Below, piece by piece: positions 36,249-48,300 of a DNA stretch of 64,000 nt (within the stretch, counting starts at the first letter, position 1; each line of letters starts with the position of its first letter). The stretch spans positions 105,662,480-105,726,479 of the forward strand of contig NC_064825.1 of the NCBI RefSeq assembly GCF_024166365.1, given 5' to 3'. Position numbers and translations under genes: made by a program. A model generated the notes under the pieces. The model saw only the letters and a list, made by a program, of their open reading frames with translations. It did no database searches and was not told where the DNA came from. The stretch comes from Elephas maximus indicus. Its lineage: Eukaryota > Chordata > Mammalia > Proboscidea > Elephantidae.

Positions 36249-37184
36249 TTATTTACATAGCAATTTTCTCAATGCCATTATGACATCTTTGTTCCTTAGA
36301 CAATATATCATGGGATTAAATATAGGAGTTAGGATAGTGTAGAAAAGAGAAAGCATTTTGCCAGTCCCCACTGAGTGTGTGGTGTTGGGTCTTAAGTATG
36401 TAATAATGGCTGATCCAAAGAATAACACCACAACCATAAGATGGGATGAGCAGGTGGAGAAGGCTTTGGCTCGACTTGTGGCTGATGACAGCTTCAGGAT
36501 GATGCACATGATTTTACTGTAGGAGCCAAGTATCCACAGAAATGGAACCATGACAAATAACAGAGCAATTATGTAGACTAACATCATATTTACAAAGGTG
36601 TCCCCACAAGCCAGCTTGAGTACTGGGAGAATGTCACAGAAGAAGTGGTCGATTTGGTTAGATCCACAAAAAGGCAGAGAAAAAATCTGATAAGTCTACA
36701 CTATCGTAAATGGGATTCCAGTGGTCCAGGTCACCAACTGGATACAGACCCTGCGGTTCACAACTAGAGGATAATTCAGGGGGTTACAAATGGCTACATA
36801 GCGGTAATAGGCCAACACTGCCAGGAGCAAACACTCTGTACCTCCGAACAGAAGGAAAAAGCACATCTGTGTAGCACAGGCAACTAAGGAAATTCTTCTT
36901 CTCTGGGTTCCTAGATTCATCAGCATTCTGGGGAGAGTAGCTGTTACAAAGCAGATTTCCAAGAAGGAAAAATTTGCCAGAAAAAAATACACAGGGCTCT
37001 GGAGAGCAGGATCTATTTTTGTTATGAGAAATATGGTGCCATTGCTCATCAGGATAATGATATAGATGATTAGAAACAATCCAAAGAGGAACCACTGGAG
37101 ATGGGGTATGTCAGCAAAGCCCAAGAGAATGAATTCCATCAGTTCAGTTAGATTTTCTTTTGGAGGCTTTTCTTGATGATTCAT
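36249..37184 (-). pseudogene. Olfactory receptor OR10AG-like pseudogene with one nonsense codon; receptor of unit C
   Basis: Paralogue of the unit D receptor, almost identical to it. It starts with the same ATG (37184) and ends at the same stop (36249). It reads 162 residues, meets TAG at 36696-36698 (D has CAG, Gln, in the same place), then continues in frame for 148 residues to the normal end. Just upstream, six bases are missing relative to D, removing two residues at the GSW site near TM4. The TM3 motif is LAYYRYVAIC, so the DRY aspartate is tyrosine, as in D. There is no frameshift. The product would end after TM4 and could not signal. With one stop as the main lesion it may be a recent or even polymorphic pseudogene (inference). 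Confidence 0.93.
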
Positions 37185-37210
37185 CTGTGGAAAATGTAAA
37201 TTTACACGAG
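37185..37210 (-). promoter_or_regulatory. Probable 3' splice site before receptor C exon
   Basis: The minus strand reads a T-rich stretch ending in CCACAG immediately before the ATG, the same layout as D and close to B. It is the expected acceptor for an upstream non-coding exon that I cannot place. Confidence 0.4.
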
Positions 37211-38048
37211 CATTTCCTTTACCTTCCTGTATCTCTTTGCCTCTTCTCTAAACTGTATGGAGGTGTCTGCATTGGATTTTACGATCATTGCAATGTTTGC
37301 ACTTAAAAAATGACACTAGTTATGTATGTCCCACATCGTCCTGTTAAATCACAGTAAACAGCCCTGTCACACTTATTTTAAGATCATTTCTTTGTACTTT
37401 CAGAACACAGCCCAGGGTAGATCAAGCTATACCTGACTCAGCACAGGCACTGGAGCAATTGGCAACTGCTGGAGATGGACACTCAGCTTTGCCATCTAAT
37501 CTCACTTCAAGTTAATCACAGGTCTTGGCAATCCTGTTGTACTTCTCTATGCATTTTCTCAGTCAAGCTTCTCAAACACTCTATCATAAACTGTGTTCTC
37601 ACATACATTTTCAACTGCCTATTTCACAGCTTCATTCTCCCGTCACTTGACAATTTTGCAAATAAAGGCTCTTATATAGTTCATATTAGATGGTTTAGAA
37701 AGAAAATCAAGAGAGTATTTCATTTTACATAGGGGAATAAAACAAATATCTTTTGGTAGGTTATTAAGTAGGTAAGATAAGAGGATTTTATTCAGGGAAA
37801 TTGGCCTGGGAACATTGATTCAGACATAAACAATAAATGTAGTCACCCTGGAAAAACAGGGGTAGCACGGAGAGCTTCTGTTACCTGTGTGTATGTGTGT
37901 GGGTCAGGAGGAGGAAAGGTATTGGTTGTTATGTTATATCCTTTGTGCTGTATGCAACCGTTACAATTTTTGTTGTTACTTAGAAAATAGCACTTTAGAT
38001 AACTTTCTACACTAACTTTTCTTTTATGTAAAGATATTGAGACTCATT
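37211..38048. other. Spacer upstream of receptor C
   Basis: To about 37660 it is nearly identical to D (54291-54735); beyond that point identity drops. It would hold the receptor promoter. No element was identified by eye. Confidence 0.6.
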
Positions 38049-38241
38049 AACAAAAAACCAAACCAAACCCAGTGCCGTCGAGTCGATTCCAACTCATAGC
38101 GACCCTATAAACCCTGGTGGTGTAGTGGTTAAGTGCTACGGCTGCTAACCAAAGCACCGACAGTTCGAATAACTCAGGCATTCCTTGGAAACTCTATGGG
38201 GCAGTTCTACTCTGTCCTACAGGGTCGCTATGAGTCGGATG
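38049..38241. mobile_element. Two AfroSINE parts in inverted order, one insertion
   Basis: 38049-38110 is a SINE tail in minus orientation (ACCAAACCCAGTGCCGTCG); 38108-38241 is a SINE head and body in plus orientation (AAACCCTGGTGGTGTAGTGG). The pair is flanked by TGAGACTCATTA and TGAGACTCACTA, a target duplication with one change. B and D lack it. Sequence near consensus suggests youth. Confidence 0.85.
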
Positions 38242-38821
38242 AGTGTGAGACTCACTAAGTATGAATAATTTGACCAATTTTCACATAGCTTCGGTGACTT
38301 CAAGTCAATATATCTTTTTTTAATAGACTTGAGTTTGACTCTTATTTCCATGATTTATTATCTTTGTGATATTAAGCAATTATTTAAAGTCTATGGTGTA
38401 CTTCTTTGTGAGAATTAAATGTGATATTATTGGTAAAATTTTGCACCTACTTACCAATTTTAAATTGTTTACTTATTAATTATGGTTCTATAATTATAAT
38501 GATAGCATGTTCTTTAAGCCTATAGCCCCAGGATTTAACAGATTGCCTAGTAAAGTAGGTATTTGATGAAGTCGTTGCCAGTGGCTTTGTCGGCAGTTAT
38601 TTTTCCCACCACTCCCTTTCATCAGGATCAGGACAAGGACTGGTCAGTGAAGCTCCTGAGGTACAAAATTTAAGGAGGCACTCAGGGCCATCCTTGTACT
38701 TGCACAATCCTGAAAGTGAAGGCCTCCTTAAATTTTATAAAAGTCAAAGTGCCTCTTACCCTGCTTTTCATCTCTCCATACTAATGTCCACTAAACAAAG
38801 CAGAAGCACTGTGCCATGGTT
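38242..38821. other. Spacer with empty Tigger1 site
   Basis: TGATTTATTATC at 38351-38362 is the uninterrupted target; the element would sit after the TA at 38356-38357. It then matches 15576-16064 of unit B. No gene. Confidence 0.75.
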
Positions 38822-39034
38822 AAAAAAAATCCAAACTCATTGCTGAGGAGTCAATTCTGAGTTATAGTGACCGTATAGGGGGACAGAGTAGAACTGCCTG
38901 ATACGGTTTCCAAGGCTGTAAATTTTTTCAGGAAGCAGGCCATCATGTCTTTATTCTACGAAGAAACAGTTTGGTTTGAATCCTGGCCTTTTGGTTAGCA
39001 GTCGAGTGTTTAACCACTGAGCACCAGGGCTCCA
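38822..39034 (-). mobile_element. AfroSINE, long form, shared with B
   Basis: TTCCAAGGCTGTAAATTTTT and GAGCACCAGGGCTCC head. The counterpart is at 16065-16270. Confidence 0.88.
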
Positions 39035-40215
39035 TGTCCATGGTTAAAGAACAGTACTTCCAGATGGGCTGTAGTTGAATTATAGCTCCAACAACAGCTA
39101 CCTGTGTGATGACTTTGTGCAAGTTAATTAATCTTCCAGTGTTATGGTTTGTTCGGCTGTTAAATGGCTAGCAACTACAGCAACATTTAGTGTTGTTATG
39201 CGAACTAAATCATTTAATATATGTAAAACACCTTGAAGAAACCCTGACATTTACAAAAAGCTATTATTATTGTTATCAACAGTTACTTATTATTATCATC
39301 CATTTATTATCATTATTAAGACAAATTTTAATTTATTCTTTTGAATTTTACTCAGTATACTATAGCACATGAAGAATACTCTCTTTTTCTTTGTATCACT
39401 GGATTTTTGTGGGAGTGTAGTGAGATCTTAAAAGCAATTATCGAAGTGTAACAAAACTCCAAAAAACATTCAACTCTCAAGTTGCTATTTCACCATGAAT
39501 TCTGTCAATATTTGGGTTTATATCATTACTTCTACTTTATGGGCTCTAACACCTGTAGTACCCATCACTGCTCAGTCTTTAGTATTGCAATTAGGGTAAT
39601 AGCCTTTGTACGCGTTTTCTTTTTCTGATACTAAAAGATCTGAGAGCTAAAGGCTGTGACTATTTTTCTACTTTAAATCAATATAGATCCTAGAAAATGG
39701 GTGTACATCTAATATGTTACTCAGGATTTGTTTCTGAACTGAAACAAAGGATATTATTAAAATGAAAGCATCACTCTTAAGAGGGGGAAAAGAATTCAAA
39801 CTCGCAAGAGAGCAAAAGAGCCAAATCTTTATGCATTACTTTATGAATGACAGCATTTAATTAAAAATAATTTAATTCTTGTTAATTGAATGCACTTACT
39901 TTGAGTGCTAGATGAAATAAAATTTCTAATTTTACACACTCAACTTTTTTGATGACGGAATTATCCATGTATAACATTAAACATGTAAGGTTTGTCTATG
40001 TTTTTCTCAAGAGAAAAGGGTTGAAAGCGCAGAGATTTACCTTGTGTGTCCACCCAAAACTATATGTTACTCTTCTTTCTTGAAAATGTTTAACTTCTTA
40101 TTACTTTAAGGAAAATAAAACTTAATGTTACCTTTTTTTTTTTTTTTAATTTAAAATCTAAGCATCCATTCCCTGGAAAAAATCCAAATAATTAAGGAAT
40201 ATGTAACAATATTCT
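39035..40215. other. Duplicated AT-rich spacer
   Basis: Paralogous to 16271-17459 of B. It contains runs of T near 40133-40147. No gene. Confidence 0.6.
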
Positions 40216-40432
40216 GAAGGGGTTCTTGTGGCACAGCAGCTAAGTGCTTGGCTGATAACCAAAAGGTCGTTGGTTCAAAACCACCAGCCACTCTGTGGGA
40301 AGAAGGTGTGGCAGTCTGCTTTCACAAAGCTTTATAGCCTTTGAAACCCTACAAGGCAGTTCTACTCTATCTGATATGGTCCTTATGAGTCAGATTTCAC
40401 TTGAAGGAAATGGGTTTGGCTTTGGTTGACCA
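40216..40432 (+). mobile_element. AfroSINE, long form, shared by all units
   Basis: TTCTTGTGGCACAGCAGC head, B-box-like GTTGGTTCAAAACCACC, tail GGAAATGGGTTTGGC. Same site as 3079, 17460 and 58415. Confidence 0.9.
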
Positions 40433-41003
40433 TATTATGATTCAGATACATGTTTATCACTGTCAATATCCCCAATCTACTTAAACCTTGGCTACATTTG
40501 TATTTTTGATTTGTTAGAAACATAAACTCTGAAATTAATTTGAATAATAGTATGAACTTGAAACTTTACATTATTTTATGAATTCTTTAGCACAAAAATA
40601 TTATTTTCCTTAAAATAAATGTTTATTGGATTCCTAAATGTTTGTAAATTTATTTCATGGATTGTTTTACTTTAAATATCTTTTTAAAATATCATCAGAG
40701 CTAAAATACATAAATATAATGCTCATTTGCAACAAAGTCTTTGCTAGAAATGAAGTTTGCCTAGAATATTATTTAGCATTCTTAAAAAACATAACAATTT
40801 TCAAATGTTCAGCATTTCAAAGTAATTTAATATCACCATTTAAATTCACTGTTTACAGTAAATTATATTTAATAGAAGAAAAAGGAACTGCTTTAATATA
40901 ATAGCACATTTGATACTCTATGTAATTATCGATTTTAATAATATCATGATCTAAAGTCAAATATTGATATAAAACATTTCGTATTTACCTTTCTTAGTTT
41001 GAA
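40433..41003. other. Duplicated AT-rich spacer
   Basis: Paralogous to 3260-3849. A frame of 87 codons near 40638 has no frame-conserved counterpart in all four units, so I read it as chance. Confidence 0.6.
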
Positions 41004-41213
41004 AAATAGGCCTGGGTGCACAGTGATTAAAGTGCTCGGCTGCTATCCAAAAGGTCTACAGTTAGGACCCACCATCTGCTCCATGAGAGAAAGTTGTGGC
41101 CGTCAGCTTCCTTAAAGATTGATGACATTGAAAACTGTGTGGGGCAGTTCTACTCTGTCCTGAAGGGTCACTCTCTGTCAGAACCCACTTAACAGTACTT
41201 GGTTTGGGTTTGC
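41004..41213 (+). mobile_element. AfroSINE, long form, shared by all units
   Basis: Decayed head, GCTCGGCTGCTATCCAAAAG, long body, tail ACTTGGTTTGGGTTTGC. Same site as 3850. Confidence 0.85.
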
Positions 41214-42164
41214 GTTTGTCTGCGATAATCTTATTTCTTCTTCACTGAAGAGGGTTTATATATTTAAGTGTTTAAATTACTTTTACTTTGGCTGAAACAA
41301 CTTGTTTCATCAATGGTATTCAATCCACCTTTAAAACAGTCTGTTCACTTTGAACATGGAATGGTCTCTATGTACAAAATAGTTATTCCTCCCCCTGAGA
41401 TCTTTTCCAGATGACATAGTTAAATTTCTAATTAAACAAATCTCTTTGGCATGCTCTGATTTATTTGTTTTTCCAGATAGCTCTCATTCTATCCAGAATA
41501 CTCTTCCTCTGCAGCCTCTCAATGGAACAGAGTGTACAGAAGGTCTTATTTCTTAGACTTGAATGGGGTCCAGATTGCCCTTAACTGAGCAATATACCAT
41601 TGGCGGCCATCCAAGATGGACACAAACCAATTCTCCCCTTGTCTATGATGACTGCTTTGTATGGGCCCTCTGTTCCTATTAGACTGAGCTCCTGTCACAT
41701 TTTCTTGAAGTTTTTTTGCTTTTTTTCTCCTCTGAAATCGGTGCCTTGATCCAAATCCAGAGGCTGACCTCTGTAAGAATTGTAATAAGTGTTCTGACAA
41801 CAAAGAATATTTTCACCTACAAAATGTAAAATATATAATTTATTTCTTCAGGACTACCTGCACAAACTGTGAATTGGCTGTTGAATATACTAAATTAAGT
41901 TCAAAAAATAATTTTTCCCCCAAGATTAATCCCAAAAGGGGAACTTCTTCTTTTCCTTGCAGCATTCTCCCTTCTTTCCCCTACTTGATTCCCCTTGAAA
42001 ATTCACTTTTAAGTTGAGAATCTTGTGAAATTTCACTTAGGAGAAAATAAGGTTGTGATAGAATTCCAGCTTAGAGTAGAGGTAAAATTCCAGGATAATA
42101 ATCGGTGTATTGTGATAAAATACTTCCCCTTCAAGACTTCAAATCTTAGTGACACTTAGGTAGA
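41214..42164. other. Duplicated spacer
   Basis: Paralogous to 4063-4987. No gene. Confidence 0.6.
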
Positions 42165-42600
42165 GTGATCTTTAAGATTGTGCATCAACATGGCTGGGCC
42201 ATGATTGTCAGTGACTTGGCAGTTATGATGTACTTTGGCAGTCATATAATGATGTAATCACCACCATGATGAGATTTGATATAATGTGATCGTCTCCATG
42301 ATGGGATCTGCTGTGGGTAGCCAATCAATTAAAAGAGAATTTTCTTGGATCATGACCTATATCCAATATATATAGACTTTCTGGCAAAGTTCACTGTTTT
42401 TTTTGCTCTGCCTTGGATCCATTATTTGGCTCATCATCACCTGATCTCCAGTTCTTGGGACTGGGGCCAGCAGTCTGCTGTCTCACTTACTGAACTTGGA
42501 TTATCGGCCTTCACAGCTGTGAGTCAAAAGCCTGCCATCTGACATGTGGATCTTGGGTTCATCATCCCCTGATGCCTGACCCAGGGATTTGGGACTCCCC
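42165..42600 (+). repeat. LTR-like interspersed repeat
   Basis: Same family as 4988-5338 and 19395-19880. It ends at the unit junction near GGGACTCCCC. Confidence 0.5.
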
Positions 42601-42819
42601 AAGAAAAGCTAGTGCATGATTATAATAAAAGTCAAAACTCAACTTTTCCATTACATGAATTAAAATAAAGTTGATGAAGGGAAGTAGAGAGCAAGTGAAT
42701 CTGAATGTATCATTTCTATATTAAGCCAGAGATGGTCGTAAATCATGCAAACAATTGAAATTCATTGAATATGTAATGTTAAATTGATTTAAGAAGGAAC
42801 TTGGATAGGACAAGTGCTT

Positions 42820-43012
42820 TGCAATTGGCTGCTGGTGGAAAAGTTGGCAGATTGACCCCTTCCAGTGGCTCTGCAGAAAAGGCCTGGCTACCTGCTTCTG
42901 TAAAGACAGTGGCCAATAAAAAAGGAGCACATCTCTACTCTGTAACAGACGGATTTGCCATGAGTCAGGCTCTGATTCGATGGCAGTTAACACCAACAAT
43001 AACAACAATTGA
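42820..43012 (+). mobile_element. Degenerate long-form AfroSINE, shared C/D
   Basis: CTGCTTCTGTAAAGACAGTG and CATGAGTCAGGCTCTGATTC; counterpart of 32640-32835. Confidence 0.65.
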
Positions 43013-44639
43013 CTTAAAATACAATGAACAATATATATGGAAAGTGTTGGAAATAGGGCATAAATGAACAAAAACTTATTTGGATTATATTGAGTATGAA
43101 AGCAGTTTGGGGATGATTAATTAATTTCCTAATTATCTCTGTGATATCTTTGTTCCTAAGACTGTAGATAAGGGAAGATGTTAAGGAAATTCCTTAATCA
43201 CAAATGTGATCACAATTACAGAATATAAGAATGTCATAGATAAACTAAATCAATGGTAGTTGTGCTCTTTAAAATACATTAATTCTGGAGCTGGAGCCAA
43301 GATGGGGGAATAGACAGGCGCTTCTGGCGAGCCCTCTTTACAACAAAGACCTGAAAAAACAAGTGAAATGAGTATATTTGTGACAAGCTTAGACAGACGC
43401 TTCTGGCGAGCCCTCTTTACAACAAAGACCCGAAAAAACAAGTGAAATGAGTATCTTTGTGACAAGCTGGGAGCCCTGAGCATCAAAGGCCAGCTTAGAC
43501 AACGAAATGAGGGGAAGGGTGAGGAAGAGACCGTTCAGAAGTGGAGAGGAGTTACTGGACCTGAATCTCAGGGAACCTTCCAGCATCATTCCCGGAGCAG
43601 CAGTGGGCTGGTACTAACATTTGGCCCCAGTTTCCTCAGGGAGAAGCAGCAAGCCACACAGCCTAGTCACACCTCTGGAACCTGAGGAGAACGGAGCTCT
43701 CGGCAAAAGCTAAGTACTTGCATATATTTTACTGAGCTCCCCCACCCCCAAGCTGGCTTCAGCGGCTGAATCCCTGGGCCTGAGATAGACTCTGGTGAGC
43801 ACCTAGAGCCATCCTCCCGGCCTTGGGGAGGGAAAAAAATTGCAACTTGGGGGGAAAAGATAATTTGCTAGCTCCGTTAACTGGGGGAGCTCAGGACAGA
43901 AGCTGCTCCTGTCCAGGAATAAACTGTCCGTGGACCTTGAGCACCATTCCCTTCTGCATGGACCTGTGTGGGGCTATTTTGGAAGAATAGACCTTTGTTG
44001 GCAAACACCAACCATTTCAGCTGTGAGGTGGAGAGGTGGGTGTTTGATGTTTGAAGTTGCTTTGCCTATTAAACAAGGTCCTCACGTACCGACATCAGGG
44101 ACCTAAGGACTGGTAGCTTCACTCAGGTCACGCAGCAAACCGTGACAGAAGTCCAAAGATAACTGGTACCTCCCAGTCCTAAAACCAAAAAGTTTGGGTG
44201 CCCATGGTCCCTCTGTAGATCCCATCCACCAGCATGCTCTAGGGAACAGAGATGCATTTTCCTCAGAGACACTTGGGGGTCGGTTCTCAGACCCCTGCCT
44301 TATTCAGAGAGTGACGCCCTGCTGCAATCAGATAAAGGTATGTATGCCAATCACCCCTGCCCCTCTAAGACTGTAGGACAGAGGCTGTACCACACACTTG
44401 ATGATCAGCTACCTGGAAACCTGAGCTGAATTCATACAAGAAAACTGAATGGACTCCTAGACACATATACCCGACAAAACTTCTAGCCAGCTGCGGACAG
44501 GACACCAGAGCTCCAAAGGAGAAAATAATTCAAGCTAGTTCGCACAAAGAACCCATAGGGATATACCAAAACAAAACAAAGCAAGCAGCTACGACACAGT
44601 AAGCAAGCATAAACTAATACAATAACTTATAGATGGCTC

Positions 44640-45340
44640 AGAGACAACAGTCAATATCAAGCCACATAAAGAAACAGGCCATGATCACCTCAACAGGCTC
44701 TCAAAACAAATAATCCAGGGATCTTCTAGATAAAAGTGCATTCCTGGAATTACCAGATGCAGAATACAAAAGTTTAATACACAGAACCCTTCAAGACATC
44801 AGGAAGGAAATGAGGCAATATGCAGGATAAGCCAAGGAACACACTAGTAAAGCAACTGAAGAAATTAGAAAGATTATTCAGGAACATAATGATAAGTTTA
44901 ATAAGCTGGAAAAATCCATAGACAGACAGCACTCAGAAATTCAGAAGATTAACAATAAAATTACAGAATTAGACAACTCAATAGAAAGTCAGAGGAGCAG
45001 AATTGAGCAAGTAGAAGGTAGAATTTCTAAATTCAAAGATAAGTCACTTAAGAGTGATTGGAGTACCAGAACGGGGAGGGAGAACAGAAAATACAGAGAG
45101 AATTGTTGAAGATTTGTTGGCAGAAAACTTCCCTGATATCATAAAAAACGAGACGATATCTATCCAAGGTGCTTATCGAACTCCACATGAGGTAGATGTT
45201 AAAAGAAAGTCACCAAGATATATTATATATATATTATTAATATATATATAATAATCAAGCTTGCCAAAACCAAAGATAAAGAGAGAATTATAAGAGCAGT
45301 AGGAGACGACACCACACCAGTTTCGATGAAGGTCAGGACA
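44640..45340 (+). pseudogene. L1 ORF1 relic fused to ORF2 endonuclease part
   Basis: ORF1 encodes the RNA-binding chaperone of L1. The middle domain is readable (ERIVEDLLAENFPDI at about 45099). A TA microsatellite (45219-45255) breaks it. After KDKE-like residues the sequence passes into the endonuclease part (GDDTTPVSMK), so the ORF1 C-terminus and the first part of ORF2 are missing. Confidence 0.75.
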
Positions 45341-48300
45341 TCCAGAAAAAAGCTCAATATACACAGAAGATCTAAATGCCACAATCAACCATCATGACCT
45401 CATAGACATATACAGAACACTCCACCCAACAGCAACCAAGTATACTTTCTTTTCTAGTGCACATGGAAAATTCTCTAAAATAGACCACATATTAGGTTAT
45501 AAAGCAAGCTTTAGCAGAATCCCAAACATTGAAATATTACAAAGCATCTTCTCTGACCATAAGGCCATAAAGGTAGAAATCAATAACAGGAAAAGCAGGG
45601 AAAAGAAATCAAACACTTGGAAATTGAACAATACCCTGCTCAAAAAAGACTGGATTATAAAAGACATTAAGGGTGGAATAAAGAAATTCAGAGAATCCAA
45701 TGAGAATGAAAACACTTCCTATCAGAACCTTTGGGACACACTAAAAGCAGTGCTCAGAGGTCAATTTATATCAATAAATGCACACGTACAAAAAGAAGAA
45801 AGGGCCAAAATCAAAGAATTATCCCTACAACTTGAACAAACAGAAAGAGAGCAACAAAAGAAACCCACAGACACCAGAAGAAAACAAATAATCAAAATTG
45901 GAGCTAAACTAAATGAAATAGAAAACAGAAAAACAATTGAAAGAATTAACAAGACCAAAAGCTGATTTTTGAAAAAAATCAACCAAATTGATAAACCACT
46001 GGCCAAACCGACAAAAGAAAAACAGGAGAGGAAGCAAATAACCTGAATAAGAAATGAGATGGGCGATATTACAACAGACCCAACTGAAATTAAAAGAATC
46101 ATATCAGATTAGTATGAAAAACTATGCTCAAGCAAATTTGAAAAAATAGAAGAAATGGATGAATTCCTAGAAACACACTACCTACCTAAACTAACACAAA
46201 CAGAGGTAGAACAACTAAATAGACTCATAACAAGAGATAGAGAAGGTAATCAAAAAACTCCCAACAACAACAACAAAAAAAGCCCTGGTCCGGATGGCTT
46301 CACTGCAGATTTCTACCAAACTTTCAGAGAACAGTTAACACCACTACTACTAAAGGTATTTCAGGGCACAGAAAAGGACGGGATACTACCAAACTTATTC
46401 TATGAAGCCACCATATCTGTGATACCAAAACCATGTAAAGACACCACGAGAAAAGAAAATTATACACCTGTATCCCTCATGAATGTAGATCCAAAAATTC
46501 TCAACAAAATTCTAGCCAATAGAATTCTACAACATATCAAAAAAATAATTCACCATGACCAAGTGGGATTCATACCAGGTATGCAGGGATGGTTCAACAG
46601 TAGAAAAACATTAATGTAACCTACCACATAAATAATACAGAAGACAAGAATCACATAGTTTTATCAATGGATGCAGAAAAGGCATTTGACAAAGTTCGAT
46701 GCTCATTCCTGATAAAAACTCTCAGCAAAATAAGAATAGAATGAAAATTCCTCAACATAATAAAGGGCATTTATACAAAGCCAACAGATGACTTCGCCCT
46801 AAACTGAGAGAGCCTGAAAGCATTCCCATTGAGATCTGGAACCAGACAAGGAAGTTCTTTATCACTGCTCTTATTCAACATTGTGCTGAAAGTCCTAGCC
46901 AGAGCAATTAGGATAGATAAAGATATACAGGGCATCCAGATTGGCAAGGAAGAACTAACAGTATTTCTATTTGGAGATGACATGATCTTATACACAGAAA
47001 ACCCTAAGGAATCCTCCAGGACACTACTGAAACTAATAGAAGAGTTCAGCAGATTATCAGGATGCAAGATAAACATACAAAAATCAGTTGGATTCCTCTA
47101 CACCAACAAAAAGAACATCGAAGAGGGAATTACCAAATCAATGCCATTTACAGTAGCCCCCAAGAAGATAAAATACTTAGGAATGAATCTTATAAGAGAT
47201 GTAAAAGACTTGTACAAAAGAAATTATAGTACCCTTCTGCAGGAAAACAAGAGACTTACATAAGTGGAAGAACGTACCTTGCTCATGGATAGGAAGACTT
47301 AACATTGTGAAAATGTCTATTCTACCAAAAGTGATCTACACATTTAATGCAATTCTGATCCAAATCCCAATGACATTCTTTAATGAGATGGAGAAACAAA
47401 TCACCAATATCATATGGAAGGGAAAGTGGCCCCGGATAAATAAGGCATTACTGAAAAAGAACAAAGTGGGAGGCCTTACTTTACCTGAGTTTAGAACTTA
47501 TTATACCGCCACAGTAGTCAAAAGAGCCTGGTACTGGTACAACAACAGATACAGGGACCAATGGAACTGAATTGAGAATCCAGACATAAATCCATCCATA
47601 TAGGAGCAGTTGATATTTGACAAAGGCACCAAAACAGTGAACTGGGGAAAAGGCAGTCATTTTAACAAATGATGCTGGCATAACTAGATATCCATCTGCA
47701 AAACAATGAAACAAGATGCATACCTCACTCCATGCACAAAAACTAAATCAAAAGGAATCAAAGACCTAAATATCAAATCTAAAACGATAAAGATCATAGA
47801 AGAAAAAATAGGGACAACGTTAGGAGCCCCAATACATGGCCTAAACAGTATACAAAACATTATAAGAATGCAGAAGAAAAGCTAAAACTGGGAGCTCCTA
47901 AAAATCAAACACCTGTGCTCATCCAAGGACTTCACCGAAAGAGTAAAAAGACCACCTACAGATTGGGAAAAAGTTTTTAGCTATGACATTCCTGATCAGC
48001 ACCTGATCTCTAAAATCTACATCATACTGCAAAAACTCAACTGCAAAAAGACAAATAACCCAATTAAAAAATGGGCCAAAGATATGAACAGACACTTAAC
48101 TAAAGGAAACCTTCAGGTGGCTAACAGATATATGAGGAAATGTTCACGATCATTAGCCATTAGAGAAATGCAGAGCAAAACTACAATGAGATTTCATGTT
48201 ACTCCAACAAGGCTGGCATTAGTCCAAAAAACACAAAATAGTAAATGTTGGAGAGGCTGTGAAGAGATTGGAACACTTATACATTGCTGGTGGGAATGGC

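Larger units (their letters stand above)
32246..42602 (+). repeat. Paralogous unit C, most compact and without Tigger1
   Basis: About 10.4 kb. Order: SINE-derived 32640-32835, two short AfroSINEs, TA repeat, RTE fragment, long AfroSINE, MER2-like element, MaLR LTR, receptor pseudogene, spacer with an empty Tigger site at 38356-38357, three old AfroSINEs and an LTR-like repeat. The left part matches D from 42638 onward. It is the best approximation of the unit before Tigger1 insertion. Confidence 0.75.

Noticed and set aside
40638-40901. Open frame of 87 codons with a related frame at 17845-18033
   Set aside because: The frames derive from the duplicated spacer and are not kept in A and D. 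Composition is that of AT-rich noncoding DNA.
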